Shown: positions 16,840 to 25,146 of the stretch, piece after piece | Layout: each line of letters begins with the position of its first letter | Position numbering within the stretch: the stretch's first letter is position 1 | DNA from: JADYZU01 sp964540965 | GTDB lineage: Bacteria > Pseudomonadota > Alphaproteobacteria > Rhodobacterales > Rhodobacteraceae | DNA: 64,000 bases | Direction of reading: 5' to 3' | Assembly (NCBI GenBank): GCA_964540965.1 | Contig: CAZIOT010000001.1 | Location: forward strand, 1 to 64,000 | Made by a program: the position numbers and the translations under genes | Notes under the pieces: model-generated | Told to the model about the DNA's origin: nothing | The model's input: the letters and a program-made list of their open reading frames with translations, nothing else | Database searches by the model: none

Positions 16840-17433
16840 TCACAAAAGCGCCATGAGCATGTGGTGCCGGGCGGTGTATTCCGCCCGCACCTCGGCCGGC
16901 GGGCGCAGGCGGATGCGCAACTGCCGGGCCAGATCGCCGGGATCGCCGAAGAACCGGTTCGCCTCGGTCACGGAAAACCCGGCGATCTGCACCGCCTCGG
17001 CCCAGGCCGACAGGCGGTCTGCCTGCTTGATCGCCTTTTTCACCGTCGCCGGGATCACGGCCGGAAGACCGAACCGCAGGTGGACAGCCTGCGCCAGCCG
17101 CGTATCCAGTTCGCCATAGGCGGCGCCGATCGCCGCCTTGACCGGGCTGATCATGTCGCCGATGACATATTCCGGCGCATCGTGCAGCAGCGCGGCAAGC
17201 CGCCATTTCGGCGGCGCCTGCGGATCGCGCAGGGTAAAGATTTCCTCGACCAGCAGCGAATGTTCGGCAACCGAATAGGCATGGTCGCCGCGGGTCTGGC
17301 CATTCCAGCGCGCGACAAAGGCTAGGCCGTGGGCAATGTCCTCGATCTCGATATCTACCGGCGTCGGATCAAGCAGGTCAAGCCTGCGGCCCGACAGCAT
17401 CCGTTGCCACGCCCTTGGCCTGCCCTTGTCCAT
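16840..17433 (-). CDS. HD-domain phosphohydrolase, YfbR-like
   Basis: A 197-residue HD hydrolase. Metal-binding residues appear in HAYSVAEHSLLV, ALLHDAPEYVIGDM (the HD pair) and KQADRLSAWAEA. The family includes 5'-deoxynucleotidases such as YfbR that act on dNMPs. The start at 17433 (MDKGRPRAWQRMLSG) matches the usual N-terminus; two upstream in-frame ATGs would add 10-18 residues without a good ribosome site. It lies 64 bp downstream of the small two-repeat protein gene that has a LexA-controlled promoter, so it may be part of the SOS transcript and help to clean up or supply nucleotides during repair; that link is inference. Confidence 0.85.
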   Translation of the reverse strand: MDKGRPRAWQRMLSGRRLDLLDPTPVDIEIEDIAHGLAFVARWNGQTRGDHAYSVAEHSLLVEEIFTLRDPQAPPKWRLAALLHDAPEYVIGDMISPVKAAIGAAYGELDTRLAQAVHLRFGLPAVIPATVKKAIKQADRLSAWAEAVQIAGFSVTEANRFFGDPGDLARQLRIRLRPPAEVRAEYTARHHMLMALL

Positions 17434-17497
17434 CACCGCCCCTGTTCCGGTCGCAATCAGCATATCCGCCCGGCCCAGGGGCTGCAAATCGGGCAGA

Positions 17498-17788
17498 TCA
17501 CCGGTTGCTGTCGATCCAGCGTGACATCAGCCCGCGGTCGCGAAAGCACTCGTCGGGCACCGCGCGGCGTTTGACGCGGGCGAGCCGTTCGGCAAAGGCG
17601 ACCTGGCGCGACGACGGGCGGCCATCGCCCCCCATCGGTTTCAGCCGCGATTGCCGGTCGATCCACGCGCTCAGGCTGCGGCGATCATGCCGGGCCTCGG
17701 GCGGGATCAGGGTCTGGTTGCGCAACGCCAGCGCCTGCGCAAAGGCAATCTGGCGCGGAGTGACGGGAAGTTCGAATGCATCGTCCAT
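17498..17788 (-). CDS. Small SOS-controlled protein with two tandem repeats
   Basis: 96 residues made of two copies of one module: TPRQIAFAQALAL...PPEARHDRRSLSAWIDRQSR and SSRQVAFAERLAR...PDECFRDRGLMSRWIDSNR. The shared pattern is (S/T)xRQ(I/V)AFA(Q/E)xLA followed by DRxxxSxWIDxxxR. Similar modules occur as C-terminal tails of some topoisomerases and helicases, from memory. The start at 17788 has the ribosome site AGGAG about 9 bases upstream; a longer frame starts inside the promoter. The promoter carries a perfect SOS box. No enzyme motif is present; a DNA- or protein-binding role in DNA damage is inferred from regulation and the repeat. Confidence 0.8.
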   Translation of the reverse strand: MDDAFELPVTPRQIAFAQALALRNQTLIPPEARHDRRSLSAWIDRQSRLKPMGGDGRPSSRQVAFAERLARVKRRAVPDECFRDRGLMSRWIDSNR

Positions 17789-17812
17789 GCCGGTTCTCCT
17801 CACTGGAAGACC

Positions 17813-17840
17813 AATATAGAACAAATATGGAACAAATCAA
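17813..17840 (-). promoter_or_regulatory. LexA-controlled promoter (SOS box between -35 and -10)
   Basis: Read on the minus strand: -35 TTGATT (17840-17835), then a 16-base spacer, then -10 TATATT (17818-17813). The spacer contains GTTCCATATTTGTTC (17833-17819), a perfect GTTC-N7-GTTC, the LexA-binding direct repeat of alphaproteobacteria. LexA bound here would block RNA polymerase. It drives the two-repeat protein and possibly the HD phosphohydrolase behind it. Confidence 0.85.
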
Positions 17841-17940
17841 GGCAGATGCGAAATCGGCCGGATCAGGGACGAAAAGATGAACCTGTCTGTGCCGGCGCCC
17901 ACTGAGAGGAACGATCTTCTTCGCCTCAGTCCAATTCAGG

Positions 17941-17965
17941 CAAAGTCTTTTCACGACAGACTTTG
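17941..17965 (+). promoter_or_regulatory. Perfect 8-bp inverted repeat upstream of a 48-residue membrane peptide
   Basis: CAAAGTCT (17941-17948) and AGACTTTG (17958-17965) with a 9-base loop, in an AT-richer stretch 33 bases before the small membrane-protein start. It could be an operator or a leader hairpin; there is no T-run typical of a terminator. Confidence 0.4.
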
Positions 17966-17998
17966 TAGATATTTCTCGGAACAACAGCGGAGGCCGCC

Positions 17999-18145
17999 AT
18001 GCCCGACGGACGTTTCGATGAAGGACTGATCAGCCTGCTGGCCGAGGACAACCGCGAGGTCGATGCCGCCGGCACCGCCATTCTTGCCGTGACCGCGCTT
18101 GCCACCGGCATCCTGTGCCTCGTGCTGGCGCTGCTCGCCGGATGA
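17999..18145 (+). CDS. 48-residue single-helix membrane protein
   Basis: The frame runs from the ATG at 17999, with an AGCGGAGG ribosome site 5 bases away, to a TGA that overlaps the ATG of the FAD/NAD(P) protein as ATGA. The N-terminal half is soluble and acidic (DEGLISLLAEDNREVD) and the C-terminal half is one transmembrane helix (about residues 25-46) ending in LALLAG. The good ribosome site and coupling to the next gene argue that it is real. It may tether or assist the oxidoreductase. No family is recognised. Confidence 0.7.
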   Translation: MPDGRFDEGLISLLAEDNREVDAAGTAILAVTALATGILCLVLALLAG

Positions 18146-19482
18146 CCCGCGATCCCCGCCTTTCCGCGGTCCCGCTGGTGATCGTCGGCGGCGGGGCAAG
18201 CGGCGTGCTGCTGGCCGCGCATGTGCTGACCCGCGCGCCCGACATGCGGGTGGTGCTGATCGAGCCGGCCGCGGCGCTGGGCTGCGGCATCGCCTATGCG
18301 ACGCAGGATCCCGACCACCTGCTCAACACCCGCGTCGGGAACATGAGCGCCTTTGCCGACGATCCGCAGCATTTCCGCCGCTGGCTCAAGGCGGAATGCG
18401 GCGTTGCCGACGGGCAGGGCTTTGTCAGCCGCGCCACCTATGGCCGCTATCTGCGCGACCTGATCGCGCCCTGGCTGGCGCCCGCGGGCGACGGTCGGCT
18501 GCGGGTCATTCGCGACCGTTGCGTCGCGGTCGAGGATACCGGCACCGGAATGATCGCCCATCTGGCGGACGCCGGCGCCGTGGCGGCCGAGCACATTGTG
18601 CTGGCCACCGGCCACGTCGTGCCGGCGGCCGACCGCGACAGCCTGCTGACCGGCGCGTGGCAGGATGCCGGCGGCGCTGACCCCGAGGGCACTGTCGTCA
18701 TCGTCGGATCCGGCCTGTCGATGGTCGATCAGGTGGTGTCGGCCCTGAATTCCGGGCATCGCGGGCCGATAATCACCGTCTCGCGCCGGGGTCTGGTGCC
18801 GCGCACGCATGAGGACACCGCGCCGCTGGCGATCCCGCCGGCCGAGGTGCCGCTGGCCGCCCCGGTCAGCCGCATCCTGCACTGGGCGCGCGGCATTGCC
18901 CGGCAGGCACAGGCCGCCGGCGGCACCTGGCGTGACGCGGTGGACGGCATCCGCCCGCATGCCCGCGCCCTGTGGCAGGCGATGACCACGGACGAGCGCG
19001 CCCGTTTCCTGCGCCACGGCGCGACCTGGTGGGATGTGCATCGCCACCGGATGCCGCCGGAAACCGCGCGCCGGCTGGGCGATGCCATCGCCCGGCGGCA
19101 GGTCGTCCTGCGCCGCGGTGCCTTTGCCGGCGCCAGCCGCGACGACAACGGGCAGCTTCTGTGCCACCTGCGCGGCGCCGGCCCCATTGCGGCCGTGCGG
19201 ATCGTCGACTGCCGCGGCATCCGCCGCGATCCGGTGCAGAACCTGTCGCCGCTGGTCGCCGACCTGCTGTTGCGCGGGCTGGCGCGGGTCGATCCGCTGC
19301 GCATCGGGCTGGATGTCGATGGCGACTGCCGCGTCATCGGCGGCGACGGCGCCGCCTCGGCCCGGCTGCTTGCCATTGGCCCGGCCTCGCGCGCGGCGTT
19401 CTGGGAAATCACCGCCATTCCCGACATCCGCGAACAGGCGGCCCGGCTTTCCCGTGTGATCGCGCAGCCTGTCGCTGCCTGA
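18142..19482 (+). CDS. FAD/NAD(P)-binding oxidoreductase (HpyO-like)
   Basis: A 446-residue flavoprotein. The N-terminal dinucleotide fold is VIVGGGASGVLLAAHVL with GCGIAYAT following, then a second Rossmann signature VVIVGSGLSMVDQVVSAL. SRRGLVPRTHED and a conserved tail SPLVADLLLRGLARVDPLRIGLDVD are characteristic of the FAD-NAD(P)-binding (COG4529/HpyO-type) family, whose reaction is mostly undefined. The start is the ATG at 18142, overlapping the stop of the small membrane peptide gene. The gene ends 63 bp before ahcY and the two may share a transcript. Confidence 0.85.
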   Translation: MTRDPRLSAVPLVIVGGGASGVLLAAHVLTRAPDMRVVLIEPAAALGCGIAYATQDPDHLLNTRVGNMSAFADDPQHFRRWLKAECGVADGQGFVSRATYGRYLRDLIAPWLAPAGDGRLRVIRDRCVAVEDTGTGMIAHLADAGAVAAEHIVLATGHVVPAADRDSLLTGAWQDAGGADPEGTVVIVGSGLSMVDQVVSALNSGHRGPIITVSRRGLVPRTHEDTAPLAIPPAEVPLAAPVSRILHWARGIARQAQAAGGTWRDAVDGIRPHARALWQAMTTDERARFLRHGATWWDVHRHRMPPETARRLGDAIARRQVVLRRGAFAGASRDDNGQLLCHLRGAGPIAAVRIVDCRGIRRDPVQNLSPLVADLLLRGLARVDPLRIGLDVDGDCRVIGGDGAASARLLAIGPASRAAFWEITAIPDIREQAARLSRVIAQPVAA

Positions 19483-19545
19483 TTGCCGCGCCCGTCCCGG
19501 CCTGCTATCCCCGGCCGCGCCCCCGCGGACAAGGAGAACCGGCCG

Positions 19546-20946
19546 ATGGCCAAGGATTATATCGTCAAGGACATCGCTCTCGCCGGTTTCGGCCGCAAGG
19601 AGCTGGACATCGCCGAAACCGAAATGCCGGGCCTGATGGCCCTGCGCGAGGAATTCGGCACGTCCAAACCGCTCAAGGGCGCCCGCATCGCCGGGTCGCT
19701 GCACATGACGATCCAGACCGCCTGCCTGATCGAGACTCTGGTGGCGCTTGGCGCCGATGTGCGCTGGGCCTCGTGCAACATCTTCTCGACGCAGGACCAC
19801 GCCGCCGCCGCGATTGCCGCCACCGGCACCCCGGTCTTTGCGATCAAGGGCGAAAGCCTTGAGGAGTACTGGGATTACACCGACCGCATCTTCCAGTTCG
19901 GGGGTGAGGGCGGCACCTGCAACATGATCCTCGACGACGGCGGGGACGCGACCCTGTATGTCCTGCTGGGCGCCCGCGTCGAAAACGGCGAACCCGACCT
20001 GATCGCCGTGCCGACCAGCGACGAAGAGGTCTGCCTGTTCAACCAGATCAAGAAACGTCTGACCGCCAGCCCCGGCTGGTTCACCGCGCAGCGCGACGCG
20101 ATCCGCGGCGTGTCCGAAGAGACGACCACCGGCGTCAAGCGGCTGTATTCCCTGCACAAGCAGGGCCTGCTGCCCTTCCCGGCGATCAACGTCAACGACA
20201 GCGTCACCAAGTCCAAGTTCGACAACAAGTATGGCTGCAAGGAATCGCTGGTCGACGGCATCCGCCGTGCCACCGATACGATGATGGCCGGCAAGGTCGC
20301 CGTGGTCTGCGGCTATGGCGATGTGGGCAAGGGGTCGGCGGCATCGCTGCAGGGCGCCGGCGCGCGGGTCAAGATCACCGAGATCGACCCGATCTGCGCG
20401 CTTCAGGCCGCGATGGACGGGTTCGAGGTCGTGCTGCTTGAGGATGTGGTTTCCACAGCCGACATCTTCATCACCACCACCGGCAACAAGGACGTGATCC
20501 GCATCGAGCATATGCGCGAGATGAAGAACATGGCCATCGTCGGCAACATCGGCCATTTCGACAACGAGATTCAGGTCGCCGCTCTCAAGAACCACAAGTG
20601 GACCAACATCAAGGAACAGGTCGACATGATCGAGATGCCCTCGGGCAACAAGATCATCCTTCTGTCCGAAGGCCGCCTGCTGAACCTTGGCAATGCCACC
20701 GGCCACCCGTCCTTCGTCATGTCGGCGTCCTTCACCAATCAGGTGCTGGCGCAGATCGAGTTGTGGACCAAGCACGACGAATACGCCCCCGGCGTCTACA
20801 TCCTGCCCAAGCATCTGGACGAAAAGGTCGCCCGCCTGCACCTTGCCCGCATCGGCGTGCGGCTGACCGAGCTGAAGAAGGATCAGGCCGATTACATCGG
20901 CGTCACCGTCGAAGGCCCGTTCAAGCCCGAGCATTATCGTTACTGA
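19546..20946 (+). CDS. ahcY: Adenosylhomocysteinase (SAH hydrolase)
   Basis: A 466-residue NAD-dependent enzyme that splits S-adenosylhomocysteine into homocysteine and adenosine, keeping methylation reactions running. Motifs include SLHMTIQTACLIETL, VRWASCNIFSTQDHAAAAIA, the NAD-binding fold VVCGYGDVGKGSA, and the conserved C-terminus ending DQADYIGVTVEGPFKPEHYRY. The start at 19546 has a clear AAGGAG site. Only 63 bases separate it from the preceding gene and no SAH riboswitch fold was seen there. Its location close to regA agrees with other Rhodobacterales. Confidence 0.98.
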   Translation: MAKDYIVKDIALAGFGRKELDIAETEMPGLMALREEFGTSKPLKGARIAGSLHMTIQTACLIETLVALGADVRWASCNIFSTQDHAAAAIAATGTPVFAIKGESLEEYWDYTDRIFQFGGEGGTCNMILDDGGDATLYVLLGARVENGEPDLIAVPTSDEEVCLFNQIKKRLTASPGWFTAQRDAIRGVSEETTTGVKRLYSLHKQGLLPFPAINVNDSVTKSKFDNKYGCKESLVDGIRRATDTMMAGKVAVVCGYGDVGKGSAASLQGAGARVKITEIDPICALQAAMDGFEVVLLEDVVSTADIFITTTGNKDVIRIEHMREMKNMAIVGNIGHFDNEIQVAALKNHKWTNIKEQVDMIEMPSGNKIILLSEGRLLNLGNATGHPSFVMSASFTNQVLAQIELWTKHDEYAPGVYILPKHLDEKVARLHLARIGVRLTELKKDQADYIGVTVEGPFKPEHYRY

Positions 20947-20947
20947 G

Positions 20948-21001
20948 CGCACAGCACCTGTGCGTTGCAGGGGGGCCGCGCGGCCCCCCTGTTGTTTTTT
21001 T
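20948..21001 (+). terminator. Strong intrinsic terminator after ahcY
   Basis: Two hairpins in a row. The first is CGCACAG-CAC-CTGTGCG (20948-20964). The second is a perfect 24-base palindrome (20968-20991; CAGGGGGGCCGC and its complement) followed by TTGTTTTTTT. Confidence 0.93.
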
Positions 21002-21072
21002 GGCGCGCCTCTGCCGCCACCCCTGTCACGCTGAACCGCAATATCCTTGACCTTTGAGGCCCGTGGCTGCAG

Positions 21073-21172
21073 GTGCGGCGGGTAAGCCAGTGATGGCACG
21101 GGACTGCGCCCCCGCAGCCCGCCTGCACGAGCAAGCTGCCATGGGTCGCGCCGGCCCGCCTGCTTCTCGTGC
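21073..21172 (+). promoter_or_regulatory. Structured 5' leader of the TonB-dependent receptor (candidate riboswitch)
   Basis: The 253-bp region before the receptor can fold strongly. A long stem (21073-21082 with 21118-21128, one bulge) encloses two hairpins: GCCA-GTGA-TGGC (21086-21097) with a GNRA loop, and CTGCG-CCCC-CGCAG (21104-21117). A second stem, GCACGAG-c-AAGC (21125-21136) with GCTTCTCGTGC (21162-21172), shares the GCAC at 21125-21128, so the two folds are mutually exclusive. ACTGCGCCCCCGCAG recalls the conserved CTGCCCCCGCA part of cobalamin riboswitches, but the rest of that consensus, including the GCCAGGA-type element, is not found. Confidence 0.45.
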
Positions 21173-21254
21173 CTTGCATTCCCGGGAACCGCCCGTCGGC
21201 CGATCCGCCATTATCCGCGCGTCCAGGGGGCGCGCGCAGCAAGGGGATTGGACC

Positions 21255-23234
21255 ATGACGACCAGTATGAAACTGGCCACCACCAGCGCGCTCGCGCTGA
21301 CGCTTGCACTGGCTGCCGCGCCGGTTCTGGCGCAGGACACCGCTGCGGCCGACCCGATGTATCTGGGCCGGATCATCGTCGGCTATACCGCCGATGGCTC
21401 GCCGATCTATGCCGGCGAAAACACCTCGCGGCTGGAAGGCGCCGCTGTCACCGCGCAGGGCGGGACGGCGACCGTCGATGACGTGCTGCGCCAGACGCCC
21501 GGCGTCACCACGCTGATGAACCAGGGCCAGCCCGGCGTTGCCGTCGCGGTCCGCGGCTTTGGCGGTTCGCATGTCGAAACCTCGATCGAGGGCGTGCCGC
21601 AGAACTTCCGCTTTACCGCGCACAACAATGCCGACGGCTTTGCCTATGTCGACCCGCTGCTCCTGTCGTCCATCGACGTGACCCGCGGCGCGGCCGTCAC
21701 CTCGGGCGGGATGGCCGGCGCCGTCGATTTCCGCCTGCTGACCGCCGCCGACATGGTGGACGGCGAAGGCTGGGGCGGGCTTGCCCGCCTGCGCTACAGC
21801 ACCAACGGCGAAGGCCTGGCCGGCGTTCTGGGCACGGCCTATGTCAACGGCCCGCTGGAACTGGCGCTAGCGATTTCGAACCGCGACATCGAAGCCTATG
21901 AAAACGGCGACGGCACCCTGCTGGAAACCACCGCGCAGGAAGGCGGCTCGCTTTTGCTGCGTGGCACCTATGACGTTTCCGACGCGCTGCGGCTGACCTT
22001 CCTCGCCATGGATTACAACACCGCCTACCACACCAAGACCGCCGGCTTTTTCCCCGGCAGTTTCATCGAATACGACCTGGACGTGAGCAACCGGATCTAC
22101 GACTTCGGATTCGACTATTCGTCGGGCGATCTGGTGAACCTGACCGGCAATTTCTATTCCGGCACCACCACGCATGAACATGTCGCCGGCAACGGCAGCG
22201 CCGTGACCGGCGCCCTCGGGCCGCGGGTGATGGAGACGACGTCGCTGGGCTTCAACGCCCGCAACGTGTCGGATTTTACTTGGCAGGGCTGGGACGTGAC
22301 CTCGACCAACGGGCTCGAGATCTCGCGCGATGGTCTGGGCGGCAACAACGGCGGCTCGAACCCGATCGACGGCGAAGCAACCCGCACGGCGTTCTTCAGC
22401 GAGAACGTGCTGACCAGCGGCGCCCTCGAACTGATGCTCGGGCTGCGCTATTCGACCTATGACCTCGGATACGAGGATGTTTCGGTCAGCGCCGATTCGC
22501 TCGATCCCAAGGTGTCGGTCGCCTATCAGGTCAACGACTGGTTCCAGCCCTATCTGTCGATCTACCGCACCAGCCGGGCGCCCACCCTGCAGGAGGCGTT
22601 CCTTGGCGGCGATTCCGGGGCCAGCCACGGTGGCAGCATGTATAACGGCAACCCCGAACTGCGGCCCGAAGTGTCGACCGGATACGAGATCGGCGCCAAC
22701 ATCACCCGCGACGGCGTGCTGACGGCGGGCGATTCGCTGACCGCGCGCATCGCCTTCTATGACATGGATGTCGAGGATTTCATCCTGCTCAGCACGGCGG
22801 CCGGCATGCAGTTTGTCAATGCCGACGACACCATCGCCACCCGCGGCGTCGAGATCGAGATCGGCTATGAATCCGACCGTTTCTCGGGCGTGCTGTCCTG
22901 GGCGCATACCGATGGCGAATACGGCGCCGGCCGTATCCAGCCCGAGGATGCCGTGACCGCAACGCTGGCCGCGCATATGCTGGACGGCGCGCTGACCGTG
23001 GGGACGACCTGGACCTACAACAGCAACGGCCCCGCCGCGATCGCCTTTGAAACCGAGGTGGACCGCGACGCCTATCAGGTGGTGGACCTGTTCGCGAGCT
23101 ATGACATCACCGACACTTTCTCGGTCAATGCCAAGGTGTCGAACGTGGCCGACGAACTTTACACCCCCTGGGCGGCGACCGCGAACAGCGGGCCGGGGCG
23201 CAACATCTATGTCGGCGCCGAATTCCGCTTCTGA
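21255..23234 (+). CDS. TonB-dependent outer-membrane receptor
   Basis: A 659-residue outer-membrane receptor. The signal peptide is about residues 1-26 (ends APVLA before QD). The plug domain follows (TVDDVLRQTPGVTTL, VAVRGFGGSHVETSIEGVPQ, GGMAGAVDFRL), then a 22-strand barrel ending in aromatic Phe (AEFRF). The region TSRAPTLQEAF ... NGNPELRPE with an intervening His resembles the FRAP/NPNL boxes of heme receptors, so heme or another large metal chelate is plausible; a cobalamin substrate is the alternative suggested by the leader RNA. The start at 21255 has a GGGG ribosome site and leaves the 253-bp leader. A terminator follows. Confidence 0.9.
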   Translation: MTTSMKLATTSALALTLALAAAPVLAQDTAAADPMYLGRIIVGYTADGSPIYAGENTSRLEGAAVTAQGGTATVDDVLRQTPGVTTLMNQGQPGVAVAVRGFGGSHVETSIEGVPQNFRFTAHNNADGFAYVDPLLLSSIDVTRGAAVTSGGMAGAVDFRLLTAADMVDGEGWGGLARLRYSTNGEGLAGVLGTAYVNGPLELALAISNRDIEAYENGDGTLLETTAQEGGSLLLRGTYDVSDALRLTFLAMDYNTAYHTKTAGFFPGSFIEYDLDVSNRIYDFGFDYSSGDLVNLTGNFYSGTTTHEHVAGNGSAVTGALGPRVMETTSLGFNARNVSDFTWQGWDVTSTNGLEISRDGLGGNNGGSNPIDGEATRTAFFSENVLTSGALELMLGLRYSTYDLGYEDVSVSADSLDPKVSVAYQVNDWFQPYLSIYRTSRAPTLQEAFLGGDSGASHGGSMYNGNPELRPEVSTGYEIGANITRDGVLTAGDSLTARIAFYDMDVEDFILLSTAAGMQFVNADDTIATRGVEIEIGYESDRFSGVLSWAHTDGEYGAGRIQPEDAVTATLAAHMLDGALTVGTTWTYNSNGPAAIAFETEVDRDAYQVVDLFASYDITDTFSVNAKVSNVADELYTPWAATANSGPGRNIYVGAEFRF

Positions 23235-23255
23235 CGCGACGTAACGTCACAGTAC

Positions 23256-23289
23256 AAAGGGCCGGTTCTGCACCGGCCCTTTGGTTTTT
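23256..23289 (+). terminator. Intrinsic terminator after the receptor gene
   Basis: A perfect 11-bp stem AAAGGGCCGGT / ACCGGCCCTTT with a 5-base loop, followed by GGTTTTT. Confidence 0.93.
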
Positions 23290-23375
23290 CCCCTGCGAAA
23301 GGGCCATCGGACTTGCTTTCTGTGGCCCCAGACCGAAACATTGCCGCAATCACGCTGCCAACGGAGTCGAGGGAC

Positions 23376-23717
23376 ATGGGCAAGAGAGACGATCTGATCG
23401 CGAAATATGCCGACGATCTGAAGAACAAGTGCAAGGTCACGCCGGATATGGCGCTTTTGACCAAGGTGACCATCGGCTGCGGCCCGGCGATCTATGACGC
23501 CGATTCGGAGACCGTCGCCGCCAGCCAGGAATCCGAGCTGGAGACGGTCAAGAAGAACTTCCTGATCAAAAAGCTGGGCCTGGCCGACGGGCCCGAGCTG
23601 ATGAAGGCGATCAACTCGGCGATCGACACCTATGGCCGGTCAGAGCGCAACAAGTATCGCGTTGTCGTCTACTACCTGCTGACCAAGCATTTCGGCAAGG
23701 AATCGGTCTACGCCTGA
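23376..23717 (+). CDS. DUF2853 family protein
   Basis: A 113-residue cytoplasmic protein with the DUF2853 layout: RDDLIAKYADDLKNKC near the start, VTIGCGPAIYDADSETVAASQ in the middle and VVVYYLLTKHFGKESVY at the end. The domain is all-helical, of unknown function, and usually encoded alone. The ATG at 23376 is preceded by GGAG; upstream codons belong to the intergenic region. It sits between terminator and MFS gene and may be monocistronic. Confidence 0.9.
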   Translation: MGKRDDLIAKYADDLKNKCKVTPDMALLTKVTIGCGPAIYDADSETVAASQESELETVKKNFLIKKLGLADGPELMKAINSAIDTYGRSERNKYRVVVYYLLTKHFGKESVYA

Positions 23718-23794
23718 GGCGGGACCGGGGCTGACTGGTTGTCATTCGCGGGTGCAGGGTTCATCTTGCGCCCGCACTCCCCCCGAGGACGACG

Positions 23795-24988
23795 ATGACC
23801 ACCGAAGCCGCCCCCCGCTCCACCGATACGACGGTGGTGCCGATCATCCTTGCGGTCGCCTTCGGGCACCTGCTGAACGATCTGATGCAGTCGCTGATTC
23901 CGGCGGCCTATCCTCTGCTGAAATCGAATCTGGCGCTGAGTTTTGCGCAGATCGGCCTGATCACCACGGTGTTCCAGGGCACCGCCTCGATCCTGCAACC
24001 CCTTGTCGGGCTGTATACCGACAAGCGGCCCTTGCCCTATGCGATGGCGGCCGGGATGGGGTCGACGGGACTGGGGCTGGTGATGCTGGCACATGCCGGC
24101 AGCTTTGCCATGGTCCTGCTGTCGGCGGCGCTGATCGGCCTAGGATCCGCGATCTTCCACCCCGAGGCGTCGCGCATAGCCCGGCTGGCCGCCGGCATGC
24201 GGCCGGGCTTTGCCCAATCGCTGTTCCAGGTCGGCGGCAACGCCGGCTCGGCGCTGGGACCGCTGGCCGCGGCCTTTGTCGTCATGGCGCGCGGGCAGGT
24301 GTCCATCGAATGGTTCGCCGGCGTGGCGCTGGTGGCCATGGTGCTGCTGTGGGGCGTCGGGCGCTGGTATGTCGCGGTCGGCGCCGAACGGGCGCTGGCC
24401 CGCAAAAGCCGGGCACGGTCGGCGGTCGCCTTTCCGGCGGGGGTGGTGCGCACCGGCATGATCCTCCTGATCGTGCTGATGCTGTCAAAGTTCATCTACA
24501 ACGTCGCCTTTTCCAGCTACTACACCTTCTACCTGATCGAGCGTTTCGGGCTGAGCGTCGACCAGTCGCAGCTTTGCCTGTTCCTTTATCTTGCCGCCGT
24601 CGCCGCCGGGACCATCATCGGCGGCCCGGTTGGCGACCGTATCGGCCGGCGGAGGGTTATCCTGTGGTCGATCCTTGGCATCCTGCCCTTGACCATCGCG
24701 CTGCCCTGGCTGCCGCTGGTGCCGAATGTCATCGTCGCCTCGCTGGCCGGGCTGATCCTTGCCTCGGCCTTTCCGGCGATGGTGGTCTATGCGCAGGATC
24801 TGATGCCGACGCGGACCGGCATGGTCGCGGGCCTTCTGTTCGGGCTGGCCTTCGGCATCGCCGCCATCGGCGCCGCGGCGCTGGGCGTGTTGGCCGACCT
24901 GTGGGGCATCGTCACGGTCTACAAGATCGTCGCTTTCCTGCCGGTGCTGGGCCTTGCCGGCTTCTTGCTGCCCGACACGCGGGATTAG
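23795..24988 (+). CDS. MFS exporter of the fosmidomycin-resistance (Fsr) family
   Basis: A 397-residue inner-membrane carrier with 12 predicted helices. The N-terminal GHLLNDLMQSLIPAAYPLLK and the loop SAIFHPEASRIA are signatures of the Fsr group of the major facilitator superfamily, which includes fosmidomycin efflux pumps. The second half has GDRIGRRRVILWS, the MFS loop motif. The native substrate is not known. The start at 23795 (MTTEAAPRS) has a GAGGA site. It is convergent with the DUF1761 gene across a 158-bp gap that holds a terminator. Confidence 0.9.
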   Translation: MTTEAAPRSTDTTVVPIILAVAFGHLLNDLMQSLIPAAYPLLKSNLALSFAQIGLITTVFQGTASILQPLVGLYTDKRPLPYAMAAGMGSTGLGLVMLAHAGSFAMVLLSAALIGLGSAIFHPEASRIARLAAGMRPGFAQSLFQVGGNAGSALGPLAAAFVVMARGQVSIEWFAGVALVAMVLLWGVGRWYVAVGAERALARKSRARSAVAFPAGVVRTGMILLIVLMLSKFIYNVAFSSYYTFYLIERFGLSVDQSQLCLFLYLAAVAAGTIIGGPVGDRIGRRRVILWSILGILPLTIALPWLPLVPNVIVASLAGLILASAFPAMVVYAQDLMPTRTGMVAGLLFGLAFGIAAIGAAALGVLADLWGIVTVYKIVAFLPVLGLAGFLLPDTRD

Positions 24989-25108
24989 GCGGCATTCGTC
25001 TCAAAACCCGCGCGCTATCTGCTTCGGACTTTGGCCCGGATGCGGTATGAAGGGTCAACGGCCAGTATGGCCCCTTGATTTCCGTCGCGTGTGGGAGCGC
25101 GGGTGGTG

Positions 25109-25139
25109 AGGGGGGCCCTGCCTGTCGGGGCCCCCTTTT
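25109..25139. terminator. GC-rich hairpin between convergent genes
   Basis: The stem AGGGGGGCCC / GGGGCCCCCT (one internal mismatch) with an 8-base loop is followed by TTTT on the plus strand. It serves the MFS gene and perhaps the DUF1761 gene on the other strand. Confidence 0.8.
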
Positions 25140-25146
25140 CCCGTTG

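Noticed and set aside
19483..19545. SAH riboswitch before ahcY
   Set aside because: Only 63 bases are available and no matching fold or conserved core was seen.
17926..21099. 1057-codon minus-strand frame
   Set aside because: It is antisense to the FAD protein and ahcY; its composition is typical of a shadow frame in GC-rich DNA.
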